Assembly: GCA_027452165.1 (NCBI GenBank)
Contig: DAIDGX010000009.1
Coordinates: 1 to 64,000 of the forward strand
Source of the DNA: Vulcanimicrobiota bacterium
GTDB taxonomy: Bacteria > Vulcanimicrobiota > Vulcanimicrobiia > Vulcanimicrobiales > Vulcanimicrobiaceae
Length of the DNA: 64,000 bases
Reading direction: 5' to 3'
Shown piece after piece: positions 33,533-41,352 of the stretch. A model generated the notes under the pieces. That model saw only the letters and a list, made by a program, of their open reading frames with translations. It was not told where the DNA came from and did not search any database. The position numbers were made by a program, and so were the translations under genes. The stretch's first letter is position 1; each line of letters begins with the position of its first letter.

Positions 33533-34480
33533 CTAGACCGGCGGTGCTTGGACGTTTTGTGCGAAGGCTTCGAGACGCTGGCGATCGATCGCCTTGACGC
33601 GTCCGCGATCGAGCTCGACGGCGCCCGCATTCTTCAAACGGAGCAGCGCGCGCGCCGCCATATCGCGGACGGTTCCGGCAGCGGCTGCAATCTGCGCCTG
33701 GGAGAGGTTTTCGACGCCGGGCAGACCGCGCGTCATGCCGACGGACGCGCGTGCATAGCCGAGCAAGAACTTTGCGACACGCTGTAAGACATGTGCAAAG
33801 GCGAGGTCGGCGATCGTGTCGATCGAGCGACGGCGCGCCTGCGAACTTGCGATCAAAAAGCCGAGCGCGAGTTCGGCATCGTTGCGGATCGCATGCATCA
33901 CGGCTTCGCTCGGGAGGGTGACCACCGTCGCGTCGGTGAGCGCCTCGGCGCGCGTGGTCGCGCCGCCGCCGTCGAAGCTGCCACTCTCGTTGAGGGTGTC
34001 GTGGGTCAGACGTTCGCCGATCGTGTGGGTCTTGCCGTCGGGAGAGAGCAGGGTATAGATGACCTTGCCGGTTTTGACGATGCCGAGGTACGGCCACATC
34101 TCGCCTTCGTCGAAGATCGTATCGCCCGACTTGTACGTGCGCTCGCTCATCTGGCCCGCGAGTTCCTTGATCGTCGTCGCTTTCGCGGCGGTGAACTGCG
34201 AAACGTGGGAGAGAAAGCCTTCGCCGTCCGCGTTTTCGTCGATGCGTTCCAGCCGGACCGTCCAGCGGTTGCCGCCGAGGTTACGCGCATCCCAGCTGAA
34301 ACGGCCGGGACGTAGCTGCGTCATCTCGTTGCGGAGCGCGCGGGGGTCGCCCTCTTCGTTGATCTCGAGCGCTCCACCGATCGGCAGTTTGTCGAAGTGT
34401 TCGAGGATGCTCTCGGTCTTGCTCGCAGGCGACAAGGACCGGGCATCGAGCGTGATGGCGGCAGGACGGTTAATTGGCAT
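33533..34480 (-). CDS. Crp/Fnr-type regulator with N-terminal DUF2249 domain
   Basis: The 315-residue protein has three parts. Residues about 8-80 match DUF2249 (ITLDARSLSPASKTESILEHFDKLP), about 103-195 form a cyclic-nucleotide-type sensor domain (YKSGDTIFDEGEMWPYLGIVKTGKV), and about 255-305 a Crp-type winged helix (LSQAQIAAAAGTVRDMAARALLRLKNAG). DUF2249 is normally found alone or in nitric oxide and respiratory contexts; its fusion to a Crp regulator is unusual. No Cys cluster for an Fe-S centre is present. Targets are unknown. The gene is divergent from the thiolase, which it may control. The effector is not readable. Confidence 0.88.
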   Translation of the reverse strand: MPINRPAAITLDARSLSPASKTESILEHFDKLPIGGALEINEEGDPRALRNEMTQLRPGRFSWDARNLGGNRWTVRLERIDENADGEGFLSHVSQFTAAKATTIKELAGQMSERTYKSGDTIFDEGEMWPYLGIVKTGKVIYTLLSPDGKTHTIGERLTHDTLNESGSFDGGGATTRAEALTDATVVTLPSEAVMHAIRNDAELALGFLIASSQARRRSIDTIADLAFAHVLQRVAKFLLGYARASVGMTRGLPGVENLSQAQIAAAAGTVRDMAARALLRLKNAGAVELDRGRVKAIDRQRLEAFAQNVQAPPV

Positions 34481-34559
34481 GACCCGCGTTGCTTAGGGAC
34501 GGCGGCGATTTTTCCTCGGTGCCGGACCCGAGCGGGTCGATGGGGAATAGACCGCGCCC

Positions 34560-35774
34560 ATGAGCATCCCCATCAGCGACAACGATATCGTCATCATCGC
34601 GGGCGCGCGCACGCCGTTCGGAAACTTCGGCGGCGCCCTCGCAGGCCTCACCGCTACCGACCTCGGCCTGGTGGCCGCCGAGGCGGCGATCGCCCGTAGT
34701 GGCGTCCCTAAGGAAAAGTTCGACGAGGTCGTCTTCGGCAACGTCATGCAGACGAGCGCCGATGCCATCTACCTCGCACGTCACATCGGCCTACGCGCCG
34801 GACTCCCGGTCGGCGTTCCGGCGCTCACCCTCAACCGGCTCTGCGGTTCGGGGCTCCAGGCGATCTTGAGCGCGGCGCAGTCCCTGGCGCTCGGTACCGC
34901 GACCTACGCGCTGGCCGGCGGCGCCGAGAACATGAGCCAGGCGCCGCACGTGGTACGCGGCGCGCGCAAGGGTTTTCACCTCGGGGCCAACGTCCCGTTC
35001 GAGGACTCGCTCTGGACGGCGCTGACCGACTCGTACAACAACACGCCGATGGCCGTCACTGCGGAAAACCTCGCGAAAAAGTACGCGATCACGCGTGAGG
35101 CGTGCGATGAGTTCGCGCTTGCGAGCCAGGAGCGCGCGCTCGAGTCGCAGAGCAACGGCTACTTTGCCGATGAAATCGCCCCGGTGAGCGTTCCGGGGCC
35201 GAAGGGAACCCATACCGTGATCGACACCGACGAGGGCCCGCGTGCGGGACTCTCGCTCGAGAAACTCGGCAAACTTCCCGCGCGCTTCGTGAATAACGGG
35301 GTGGTGACGCCTGGAAACGCAAGCGGCATCACCGACGGCGCCGCTGCGGTCGTGTTGACGACGGTGAAGCAGGCGCGAGCCGACGGCCTCAGGTGGATCG
35401 GGCGTTTGCTCGGCGCGAGCGTGGTCGGCGTCGATCCGGATATCATGGGCATCGGTCCCGCGGTCGCGATCCCCAAAGCACTCGAACGCGCCGGCATCGC
35501 GGCGAAAGACCTCGCCGTGATGGAGATCAACGAAGCCTTCGCACCGCAGGTGCTCGCGTGTATCAAGGATATGGAGCACGCCCATGCGGCAAACGGCATG
35601 CGCCTCAATCCGCACGGCGGGGCGATCTCGCTCGGGCACCCGCTCGGCGCATCGGGCGCACGCATCGCCCTGACGGCGCTGAACGACCTGCGCCACCTCG
35701 GCGGCGGATACGGCGTCGCGTCGGCGTGCATCGGCGGTGGCCAGGGGATCGCCGCGGTCTTCGCGGCCGAGTAA
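34560..35774 (+). CDS. Acetyl-CoA C-acetyltransferase (thiolase)
   Basis: This is a full-length thiolase of 404 residues. The acyl-carrying Cys is Cys95 in LNRLCGSGLQA, the His-containing motif is GGAISLGHPLGASGAR and the second catalytic Cys is in SACIGGGQG. The enzyme joins or splits acetyl-CoA units, giving acetoacetyl-CoA or ending beta-oxidation. The hydroxyacyl-CoA dehydrogenase and enoyl-CoA hydratase genes lie 1.3-3 kb away on the other strand, so the three could work in one pathway. The start ATG 34560 has no strong ribosome site, but the N-terminus fits the family. The TlpA gene begins one base after the stop. Confidence 0.93.
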   Translation: MSIPISDNDIVIIAGARTPFGNFGGALAGLTATDLGLVAAEAAIARSGVPKEKFDEVVFGNVMQTSADAIYLARHIGLRAGLPVGVPALTLNRLCGSGLQAILSAAQSLALGTATYALAGGAENMSQAPHVVRGARKGFHLGANVPFEDSLWTALTDSYNNTPMAVTAENLAKKYAITREACDEFALASQERALESQSNGYFADEIAPVSVPGPKGTHTVIDTDEGPRAGLSLEKLGKLPARFVNNGVVTPGNASGITDGAAAVVLTTVKQARADGLRWIGRLLGASVVGVDPDIMGIGPAVAIPKALERAGIAAKDLAVMEINEAFAPQVLACIKDMEHAHAANGMRLNPHGGAISLGHPLGASGARIALTALNDLRHLGGGYGVASACIGGGQGIAAVFAAE

Positions 35775-35775
35775 C

Positions 35776-36315
35776 GTGGACGAACCGAAACGGCGGCCGT
35801 GGCTCAGCCTCGGCCGCCTGTTCGATCTCGTCGCGCTCGCGGTGATCGCGTTCGTGCTCTGGAAAATCTTCATCGCGCCGCGCGCGTTCAAAGCACCCGA
35901 CGCATACCCGGCACCGCGCATCGCCTATGCGAAGCTCGATGGCGGCACGTTCCGCATTCCGCAGGCGCGCGGCAAGGTGCTCTTCCTCGACTTCTTTGCG
36001 ACATGGTGCGAGCCGTGTCGTTTGGAGCTGCCGATGGTCGAGCACTTCGCACGCACGCATCCGAACGTCCAAGTGGTACCGATCGACGTGGGCGAGTCAC
36101 GTGCGGCGGTTGCGGCATTTGCCAGCCGCATGCGCCTGCGCGACGTCGCGCTCGACCCCACGAGCAGCGCGCAGGGGTTCTTTGCCGTGCAGGGCTTCCC
36201 GACGATCGTGGTGATCGACCCCAAGGGCGACATCCGCGCAACGTGGTCGGGTTTCAATCCCGCGATTGCGCTTGCGATGAACCACGCGGCCCGCACCCTC
36301 GGCGGTACGAACTAG
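35776..36315 (+). CDS. Membrane-anchored TlpA-like thioredoxin
   Basis: The GTG at 35776 begins one base after the thiolase stop; a frame extending upstream lies in thiolase. Residues about 14-30 form a membrane anchor (LVALAVIAFVLWKIF), and the rest is a thioredoxin fold with the active site WCEPC in FFATWCEPCRLELP and the cis-Pro in GFPTIVVID. It would act as a periplasmic thiol-disulphide reductant, for example for cytochrome c maturation or other secreted Cys proteins. The stop overlaps the converging desaturase gene by four bases. Confidence 0.88.
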   Translation: MDEPKRRPWLSLGRLFDLVALAVIAFVLWKIFIAPRAFKAPDAYPAPRIAYAKLDGGTFRIPQARGKVLFLDFFATWCEPCRLELPMVEHFARTHPNVQVVPIDVGESRAAVAAFASRMRLRDVALDPTSSAQGFFAVQGFPTIVVIDPKGDIRATWSGFNPAIALAMNHAARTLGGTN

Positions 36316-37115
36316 GGGATCCTCGCCTGCGCACCGCGCGCGAGGCGCGCAAAGAACGCACGATAGAACGCGCCATAGCTGCACGTTTCGACGCTTCCAG
36401 GTTCCAGAGCGGTAAAGGCGCCGCGTAGGCTCGCGATCGGGAGCCGGGGGGCGACGTGATGGATTGCGTGATAGTTGTTGGCATTCACGAGCCACGTGAC
36501 GAAGGCGCCGGCGGGGAGCACGCGCGAGTTGCGTAACGGATCGTTGCTTGCGATTGCGTCCAATCCGAGATGTTCGGGAAGCTCGATGTGCGTGTGGACG
36601 ATCGCCGCGAGCGGAAGCGGCGCGATCCACAGCACGATCGGAAGCCACGAATGCAACGCCGCCGCCACGCATGCCACGAGCGCGAGCGCAACCGTCACGG
36701 CGCGATAGCGCCGGTCGCCGCGCGCGATGCAGACGGCGGCATCGGCAAAGTGACGTAGCATGAGCGCGTGGAGCGCGTACTCGGGCCACGTTGTCAGGCG
36801 GTCGTAGGCATAGCGAAAACCTTCGATGCGCACGTCGCGATGGTGTTGCATGTGCTCGCGTCGCCAGCGCGTGAAGCTGACGAGCATCGGAATGCCCAAG
36901 AGCGTTCCGAAGAGCGCGTTCGCACGCGGGCGCGGTAGCGCGGTTGCGTGCAGGCATTCGTGCATGAACTCGAGGTTGCGCGCATAGACCAAGCCGAGAA
37001 GCGCAACGCCGGCGAGCGCCGCCGGCGTTGCGGAGATCACGAGTGCGTATCCGGCAAGCCAGATCGCGCCCTGTTCGGCCAGGCGCCGCGTGAAGCGGGC
37101 TACTTGGCCTTCCAT
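36312..37115 (-). CDS. Fatty-acid-desaturase-type membrane di-iron enzyme
   Basis: The 267-residue protein has three His boxes typical of membrane desaturases and hydroxylases: HECLH (residues about 52-56), HMQHH about 88-92 and HAIHH near residue 217. Three or four membrane stretches flank them. It may desaturate lipid acyl chains or act on another hydrophobic substrate such as a carotenoid. The start ATG 37115 lies inside the end of the enoyl-CoA hydratase gene (16-base overlap), so it is third in the hbd operon. Electron partners are not in the window. Confidence 0.87.
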   Translation of the reverse strand: MEGQVARFTRRLAEQGAIWLAGYALVISATPAALAGVALLGLVYARNLEFMHECLHATALPRPRANALFGTLLGIPMLVSFTRWRREHMQHHRDVRIEGFRYAYDRLTTWPEYALHALMLRHFADAAVCIARGDRRYRAVTVALALVACVAAALHSWLPIVLWIAPLPLAAIVHTHIELPEHLGLDAIASNDPLRNSRVLPAGAFVTWLVNANNYHAIHHVAPRLPIASLRGAFTALEPGSVETCSYGAFYRAFFARLARGAQARIP

Positions 37116-37891
37116 GTGGGTTTGCGTTTTTCGAGAAACGCGCCGGTACCCTCGCGGAAATCCCCGGTATCGACGAGCGTACCAAACTCCAATGCTTCGA
37201 GTTCCAGGGCGTCGTCGATCGCGAGGTGTGCGCCGCCGTTGATCGCGCGTTTGCAGGCCGCGATTGCAAGCGGCGCCTTCTGCGCGATCGCGTTTGCCAC
37301 GCGCTTGGCTTCGGTCATGAGCTCGGCCAGGGGCACGACCTTCTCGACGAGGCCGATGCGATGTGCTTCGGCGGCCGGGATCATCTCGCCCGTGAGGCAG
37401 AGGTACATGGCCATCCCTTTGCCGACCAGGCGCGTGGTGCGCTGCGAGCCGCCGTAGCCGGGAATGAGACCGAGGTTCACCTCGGGTTGTCCGAACTTGG
37501 CGTTCTCGCTTGCGATGCGGATGTCGCCCGCCATCGCAAGCTCGCAGCCGCCGCCCAGGGCGAAGCCGTTGATCGCCATGATCACCGGTGTGCGCATGCG
37601 CTCGATCTGCCGCGTGATCGCCTGTCCCTTGCGGGCCTGATCGGCGCCGGCAACGGCATTTTCGAGCGCGTTGAGTTCACCGATATCCGCGCCCGCCGCA
37701 AAGGCTTTCTCGCCCGCTCCGGTTACGATCACCGCTCGCACATCGGCGTCGTGTTCGAAGCCCGCGAGCGCGCACGAAACCTCGCCGAGCAGCCCTGCGT
37801 TGAGGGCATTCAAGACGCTCGGTCGGTTGAGCGTGATGATGCCGATCGCGCCGTCGCGCTCGACCGCGATGTGGTGCAGCGACTCACTCAT
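37100..37891 (-). CDS. Enoyl-CoA hydratase/isomerase
   Basis: The start ATG 37891 overlaps the end of the dehydrogenase gene by 8 bases; the frame upstream belongs to that gene. The 263-residue protein has the crotonase motifs: LNRPSVLNALN, the oxyanion stretch KAFAAGADIGEL, NGFALGGGCELAMAGDIRIA and the catalytic segment FGQPEVNLGLIPGYGG with Glu. It hydrates enoyl-CoA to 3-hydroxyacyl-CoA. With hbd upstream and the thiolase nearby it would support fatty-acid oxidation or C4 acyl-CoA synthesis. Confidence 0.94.
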   Translation of the reverse strand: MSESLHHIAVERDGAIGIITLNRPSVLNALNAGLLGEVSCALAGFEHDADVRAVIVTGAGEKAFAAGADIGELNALENAVAGADQARKGQAITRQIERMRTPVIMAINGFALGGGCELAMAGDIRIASENAKFGQPEVNLGLIPGYGGSQRTTRLVGKGMAMYLCLTGEMIPAAEAHRIGLVEKVVPLAELMTEAKRVANAIAQKAPLAIAACKRAINGGAHLAIDDALELEALEFGTLVDTGDFREGTGAFLEKRKPTWKAK

Positions 37892-38738
37892 AGTCGTAGA
37901 AGCCTCGGCCGCTTTTGCGACCGAAGCGCCCGGCGAGCACCATGCGCTTGAGCAGCGGCGGCGCCGCCATGATCGGGTCTTTGAACTCATCGAACATGAT
38001 CTCGGCGATGTAGTACGTCGTATCGAGGCCGACGAAATCGAGCAGTTCGAAGGGACCCATCGGGTAGCCGCAACCGAGCTTCATGCCTTTGTCGATATCC
38101 TCTTTGCTCGCGAGTCCGCCTTCGAGGCACCGAATCGCATAGAGCAGGTACGGAATCAGCAGGCGGTTGACGACGAATCCCGGCGTGTCTTGCGCGAGGA
38201 TCGGTTCTTTGCCGAGTTTCGTCGCGAAGGCAAAGAGCGCGTCGACCACGTCTTGCGTCGTTGCAATCGTCTTCACGACCTCGACAAGCTTCATGATCGG
38301 CACGGGGTTGAAGAAGTGCAGGCCGGCGACGCGATTGGGGCGCTTGGTCTTCGCGGCAAGCTCGATCACGCACAGGCTCGAGGTGTTCGTGCAGATGATC
38401 GCGTGAGGCGCGAGCACGTCGTCCAACTGCTGGAAAAGCTTGGTCTTGATCTCGACGTTTTCGACGATTGCCTCGATCACGAGGTCGCAATGCTTCATGC
38501 CCGCGACATCGGTCGTAGTCGTGATGCGCGCGAGCGTGGCGTCACGCTCCGCCTGGGGCAGTTTGCCTTTCTCGACGAACTTGTCGAGTGATTTGGTGAT
38601 GGAGGCGAGGCCCCGCTTCAGGGGTTCCTCGGCAACCTCCATCAGGACCACGTTGAAGCCGGCGGCGGCGCAGGTTTGCGCGATGCCGTTGCCCATCAAG
38701 CCGGCGCCGCAGACGCCTACCGTACGGATCTCGGACAC
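37884..38738 (-). CDS. hbd: 3-hydroxybutyryl-CoA dehydrogenase
   Basis: The 284-residue enzyme opens with the NAD-binding loop VGVCGAGLMGNGIAQTCA and has the family motifs TNTSSLCVIELA and GLHFFNPVPIMKLVEVV with the catalytic His, and GFVVNRLL. It oxidises or reduces 3-hydroxybutyryl-CoA. The start is GTG 38738 with GGAGAT 8 bases upstream. It heads the minus-strand operon hbd-enoyl-CoA hydratase-desaturase. The phoU gene is divergent, with 128 bases between. Confidence 0.95.
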   Translation of the reverse strand: MSEIRTVGVCGAGLMGNGIAQTCAAAGFNVVLMEVAEEPLKRGLASITKSLDKFVEKGKLPQAERDATLARITTTTDVAGMKHCDLVIEAIVENVEIKTKLFQQLDDVLAPHAIICTNTSSLCVIELAAKTKRPNRVAGLHFFNPVPIMKLVEVVKTIATTQDVVDALFAFATKLGKEPILAQDTPGFVVNRLLIPYLLYAIRCLEGGLASKEDIDKGMKLGCGYPMGPFELLDFVGLDTTYYIAEIMFDEFKDPIMAAPPLLKRMVLAGRFGRKSGRGFYDYE

Positions 38739-38794
38739 GAATATCTCCCTGTTGACCTTATGGTTTGATAAAGAGCGCAGGTGCTTTCTCTGCG

Positions 38795-38823
38795 TTGCGG
38801 TAGAGTCACCTGTACCCTATACT
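38795..38823 (+). promoter_or_regulatory. Possible sigma-70 promoter of phoU
   Basis: TTGCGG (38795-38800), 17 bases, then TATACT (38818-38823). The -10 is a five-of-six match and identical to that of the tRNA-Val promoter; the -35 is weaker. The transcript would start about 38830, leaving a 35-40 base leader with AAGGAGGAG before the GTG. Confidence 0.5.
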
Positions 38824-38866
38824 GAAGCGAGTTTTATCGCAGGTCTATAAGGAGGAGTTCGGCAAG

Positions 38867-39502
38867 GTGCGCACCGCCTACCATGAGGCGCTCGAAGCCA
38901 CACGATTGGACGTCGTACGACTCGGCGCCCTCTGCGGCGACGCGATTCGCGTCGCGGTGGAGTCGCTCGACCGTCGCGACGCCACGGCTGCAGCGCGCGT
39001 CGTCGCCGGGGACGACACGATCGACGACCTGCGCCGCCGGATCGAATCGCACTGCATCGAGCTGATCTGGCGCCAGCAGCCGGTTGCCGGGGAACTCCGT
39101 GAGATCGCCGCGATGCTCGAGATCGCAACGGACCTCGAGCGTATCGGTGACTACGCCGTCGATATCGCCAAAAATGCGATCAAGCTTGCCGATCAGGCGC
39201 TGCGGCCGCAGAAGGTGGAGATCGACCGGATCGCAAGCGTCGCCCACGGCATGCTGCTCGATGCCATGCGCGCATATACCGAACGCGACGAGAATCTCGC
39301 CACCGACGTGATCGAACGTGATGACGAGGTCGATAAGCTCTACAAGCGTAGCATCAAGCTGCTGCAAGAGGAGATGCAGGCCGATCCGGAGCTCGTACGC
39401 TCGGGTACGCGCTACCTCTTCGTGCTCGCGTCGCTCGAACGCGTGGGCGATCGGGCCAACAACATCGCCTGGCATACCAAGGAGATGATCGGCGCCGAGT
39501 GA
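38867..39502 (+). CDS. phoU: Phosphate-uptake regulator PhoU
   Basis: The 211-residue all-helical protein has two PhoU repeats, each with a Glu/Asp-rich metal-binding helix (ATDLERIGDYAVDIAKN and ASLERVGDRANNIAWH). The GTG start at 38867 is backed by AAGGAGGAG about 8 bases upstream. PhoU restrains phosphate uptake by the Pst system and signals to PhoR. It is unlinked from pstSCA, which lies 22 kb away, and no pstB or phoB/phoR is near. Its stop overlaps the aminotransferase start by GTGA. Confidence 0.94.
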   Translation: MRTAYHEALEATRLDVVRLGALCGDAIRVAVESLDRRDATAAARVVAGDDTIDDLRRRIESHCIELIWRQQPVAGELREIAAMLEIATDLERIGDYAVDIAKNAIKLADQALRPQKVEIDRIASVAHGMLLDAMRAYTERDENLATDVIERDDEVDKLYKRSIKLLQEEMQADPELVRSGTRYLFVLASLERVGDRANNIAWHTKEMIGAE

Positions 39503-40674
39503 CCTTTCGACGGACGCAGGATGACATAACGCCGTTACCGCGCGGCGAATTCGCCGTCACCGAACGCTACACATACCTCAACCATGCCGCCGTCGGCGTA
39601 CTGGCCCGCAGCACGCAGGCTGCACTCGACGGGTTCATCGCCGCACACGCCTCGGGCGGCGTCATGGGCGTTTTTCCCTACGAAGCACAGATGCCGGCGT
39701 ACCGCGAGCGGGTCGGCGCATTTCTCGGGGCAAGCGGCGCTGAGGTGGCAATCCTGCGCAACACCGGCGATGGCGCGACCGCACTCGCCCAGGGCGTTGA
39801 TTGGCGTGCCGGCGACGAACTGATTCTCGCCGACGATGAATTCCCGTCGAACGCAATTCCCTGGCTCGCGCTTCGCGAGCGTGGCGTGCGCACGCGTTTC
39901 ATCCAGCGTGCGCACGAACGTCTTACGCCCGACGCGTTGCGCGCGACGATAACGCCACGCACGCGGTTGGTTACGGTATCCTGGGTGGGGTTTGCCGACG
40001 GGTATCGTTGCGATCTCGCCGCGCTAGCCGAGATCGCGCATGCCCATGGCGCGCTCTTTTGCGTCGATGCGATTCAGGGACTCGGTGCCTTTCCGCTCGA
40101 CGTGCGCGCGCTCGGTATCGACGCGCTTTATGCGAGCGGCGCGAAGTGGATGCTCGCGCTGCAAGGCGTCGGCTTTTTGTATGTGAGCAACGCGGTGCGC
40201 GAGCGCCTGCGCGTCGCCGCGCCGGGATGGCGGACGAAACGCGACATCTGGGATTTCTTGAACTACGAGCAGCCCGATGCGCTCGAGGCCTCGCGTTTCG
40301 AAGGCGGGACCCCGAACTTCATCGGTGCGCTCTCGCTCGACCGTGCGATCGACGGGCTCGAACGGGCCGGCGTCGCGCGTATCGGCGAGCACGTGTTGCA
40401 TCTCACCGACCGTCTGTACGAGGGCCTGCTACGGGCGGGGGCCGAGCTTACGACCGTGCGCGGGCCGGGCGTCTCGTCGGGCATCGTCACCTTCTCGATG
40501 CCTGGGTGTGAAAGCATCGCGCTCGGCAAGGCGCTCCAGCATGACGAAGGGATCGTGACGACCTGGCGCGCAAACGGCATCCGCGTCTCCCCGCATGGCT
40601 ACAACACGGCCGACGAGATCGACCGCCTGCTCGAAGCCCTGCCGCGCTGCGTCCACACGCTGCGCGCGTCGTAA
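39499..40674 (+). CDS. Class V aminotransferase (SufS/isopenicillin-N epimerase-like)
   Basis: The 391-residue protein has the class V PLP fold: YLNHAAVGVLARSTQAAL at the start, the strand FCVDAIQGLGAFPLDV with the PLP Asp/Gln, and the PLP Lys in YASGAKWMLALQG. The C-terminal domain ends in ANGIRVSPHGYNTADEID. Candidates are a cysteine desulfurase, kynureninase-like or epimerase activity; the active-site Cys loop of cysteine desulfurases is not evident, so I leave the reaction open. It is translationally coupled to phoU. The next gene begins 21 bases later. Confidence 0.87.
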   Translation: MTFRRTQDDITPLPRGEFAVTERYTYLNHAAVGVLARSTQAALDGFIAAHASGGVMGVFPYEAQMPAYRERVGAFLGASGAEVAILRNTGDGATALAQGVDWRAGDELILADDEFPSNAIPWLALRERGVRTRFIQRAHERLTPDALRATITPRTRLVTVSWVGFADGYRCDLAALAEIAHAHGALFCVDAIQGLGAFPLDVRALGIDALYASGAKWMLALQGVGFLYVSNAVRERLRVAAPGWRTKRDIWDFLNYEQPDALEASRFEGGTPNFIGALSLDRAIDGLERAGVARIGEHVLHLTDRLYEGLLRAGAELTTVRGPGVSSGIVTFSMPGCESIALGKALQHDEGIVTTWRANGIRVSPHGYNTADEIDRLLEALPRCVHTLRAS

Positions 40675-40695
40675 CAATCCGGAGGTACCTCGCCC

Positions 40696-41346
40696 GTGCT
40701 GATCCCTCTCACCCTCGCCGCCGTTCTCGCCGCGGCGCCTGTCCCCGCAATCGCGCCGGGCACCTACACCTATCGCGCGACCTATAACGGGCAGAACGTG
40801 GGCACCTCGACGATCGTGGTGAAGGCGAACGGCACGTCCACCGAGCTCGACGAGCGCGTGAGCGGGGATTTTCAGGGGACGGCTGCCACGGGCGACGCAA
40901 CGCTCATGCTCGCTGGCGACCTCTCGCCCTCCAGCTACACGGTGGTCGGGAACGTGGGTGGCCTGCCGACCCATACGGTGACCACCATCGCAGGCAGCAC
41001 GGCAACCATCAAAGACGGCCGGCGCCTGTCGTCGTACGGGCTGAGCGCAGGGTCGCGCCACTTCGTCGTCGTCGATCTCGGCACGTTCGTCGGCTTCATG
41101 CCGCTTGCGGCACAGATGAAAGCCTGGAACGACGCGACGGTGACGGCGGTTGTGCCGTCATTCGATCAGTCGCTTGCGATCGCACCGCAGGCAAGCGCAA
41201 CCGCTGCGCGCCCCGCAAACGTTCCGGCAAGCGATGTCGCGATCTCGTTTGGCGGCGAAGCGCCTTTCACCATCTGGTACGATCCCACCACGTACGTGCC
41301 CGACGAGATCGTTACTGCGCAGGGCATTACCGTCACCCGCTCCTAG
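40696..41346 (+). CDS. Secreted beta-rich protein of unknown function
   Basis: GTG 40696 has GGAGGT 12 bases upstream and begins a short signal peptide (MLIPLTLAAVLAAAPVPA). The 200-residue mature chain is beta-rich, with alternating Thr/Val strands (TYTYRATYNGQNVGTSTIVV). It resembles periplasmic proteins of the DUF3108 or LolA-like type in style, but I cannot assign a family. It ends the phoU-aminotransferase run and faces the ATP-grasp-like gene. Confidence 0.72.
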   Translation: MLIPLTLAAVLAAAPVPAIAPGTYTYRATYNGQNVGTSTIVVKANGTSTELDERVSGDFQGTAATGDATLMLAGDLSPSSYTVVGNVGGLPTHTVTTIAGSTATIKDGRRLSSYGLSAGSRHFVVVDLGTFVGFMPLAAQMKAWNDATVTAVVPSFDQSLAIAPQASATAARPANVPASDVAISFGGEAPFTIWYDPTTYVPDEIVTAQGITVTRS

Positions 41347-41352
41347 CGTGCG

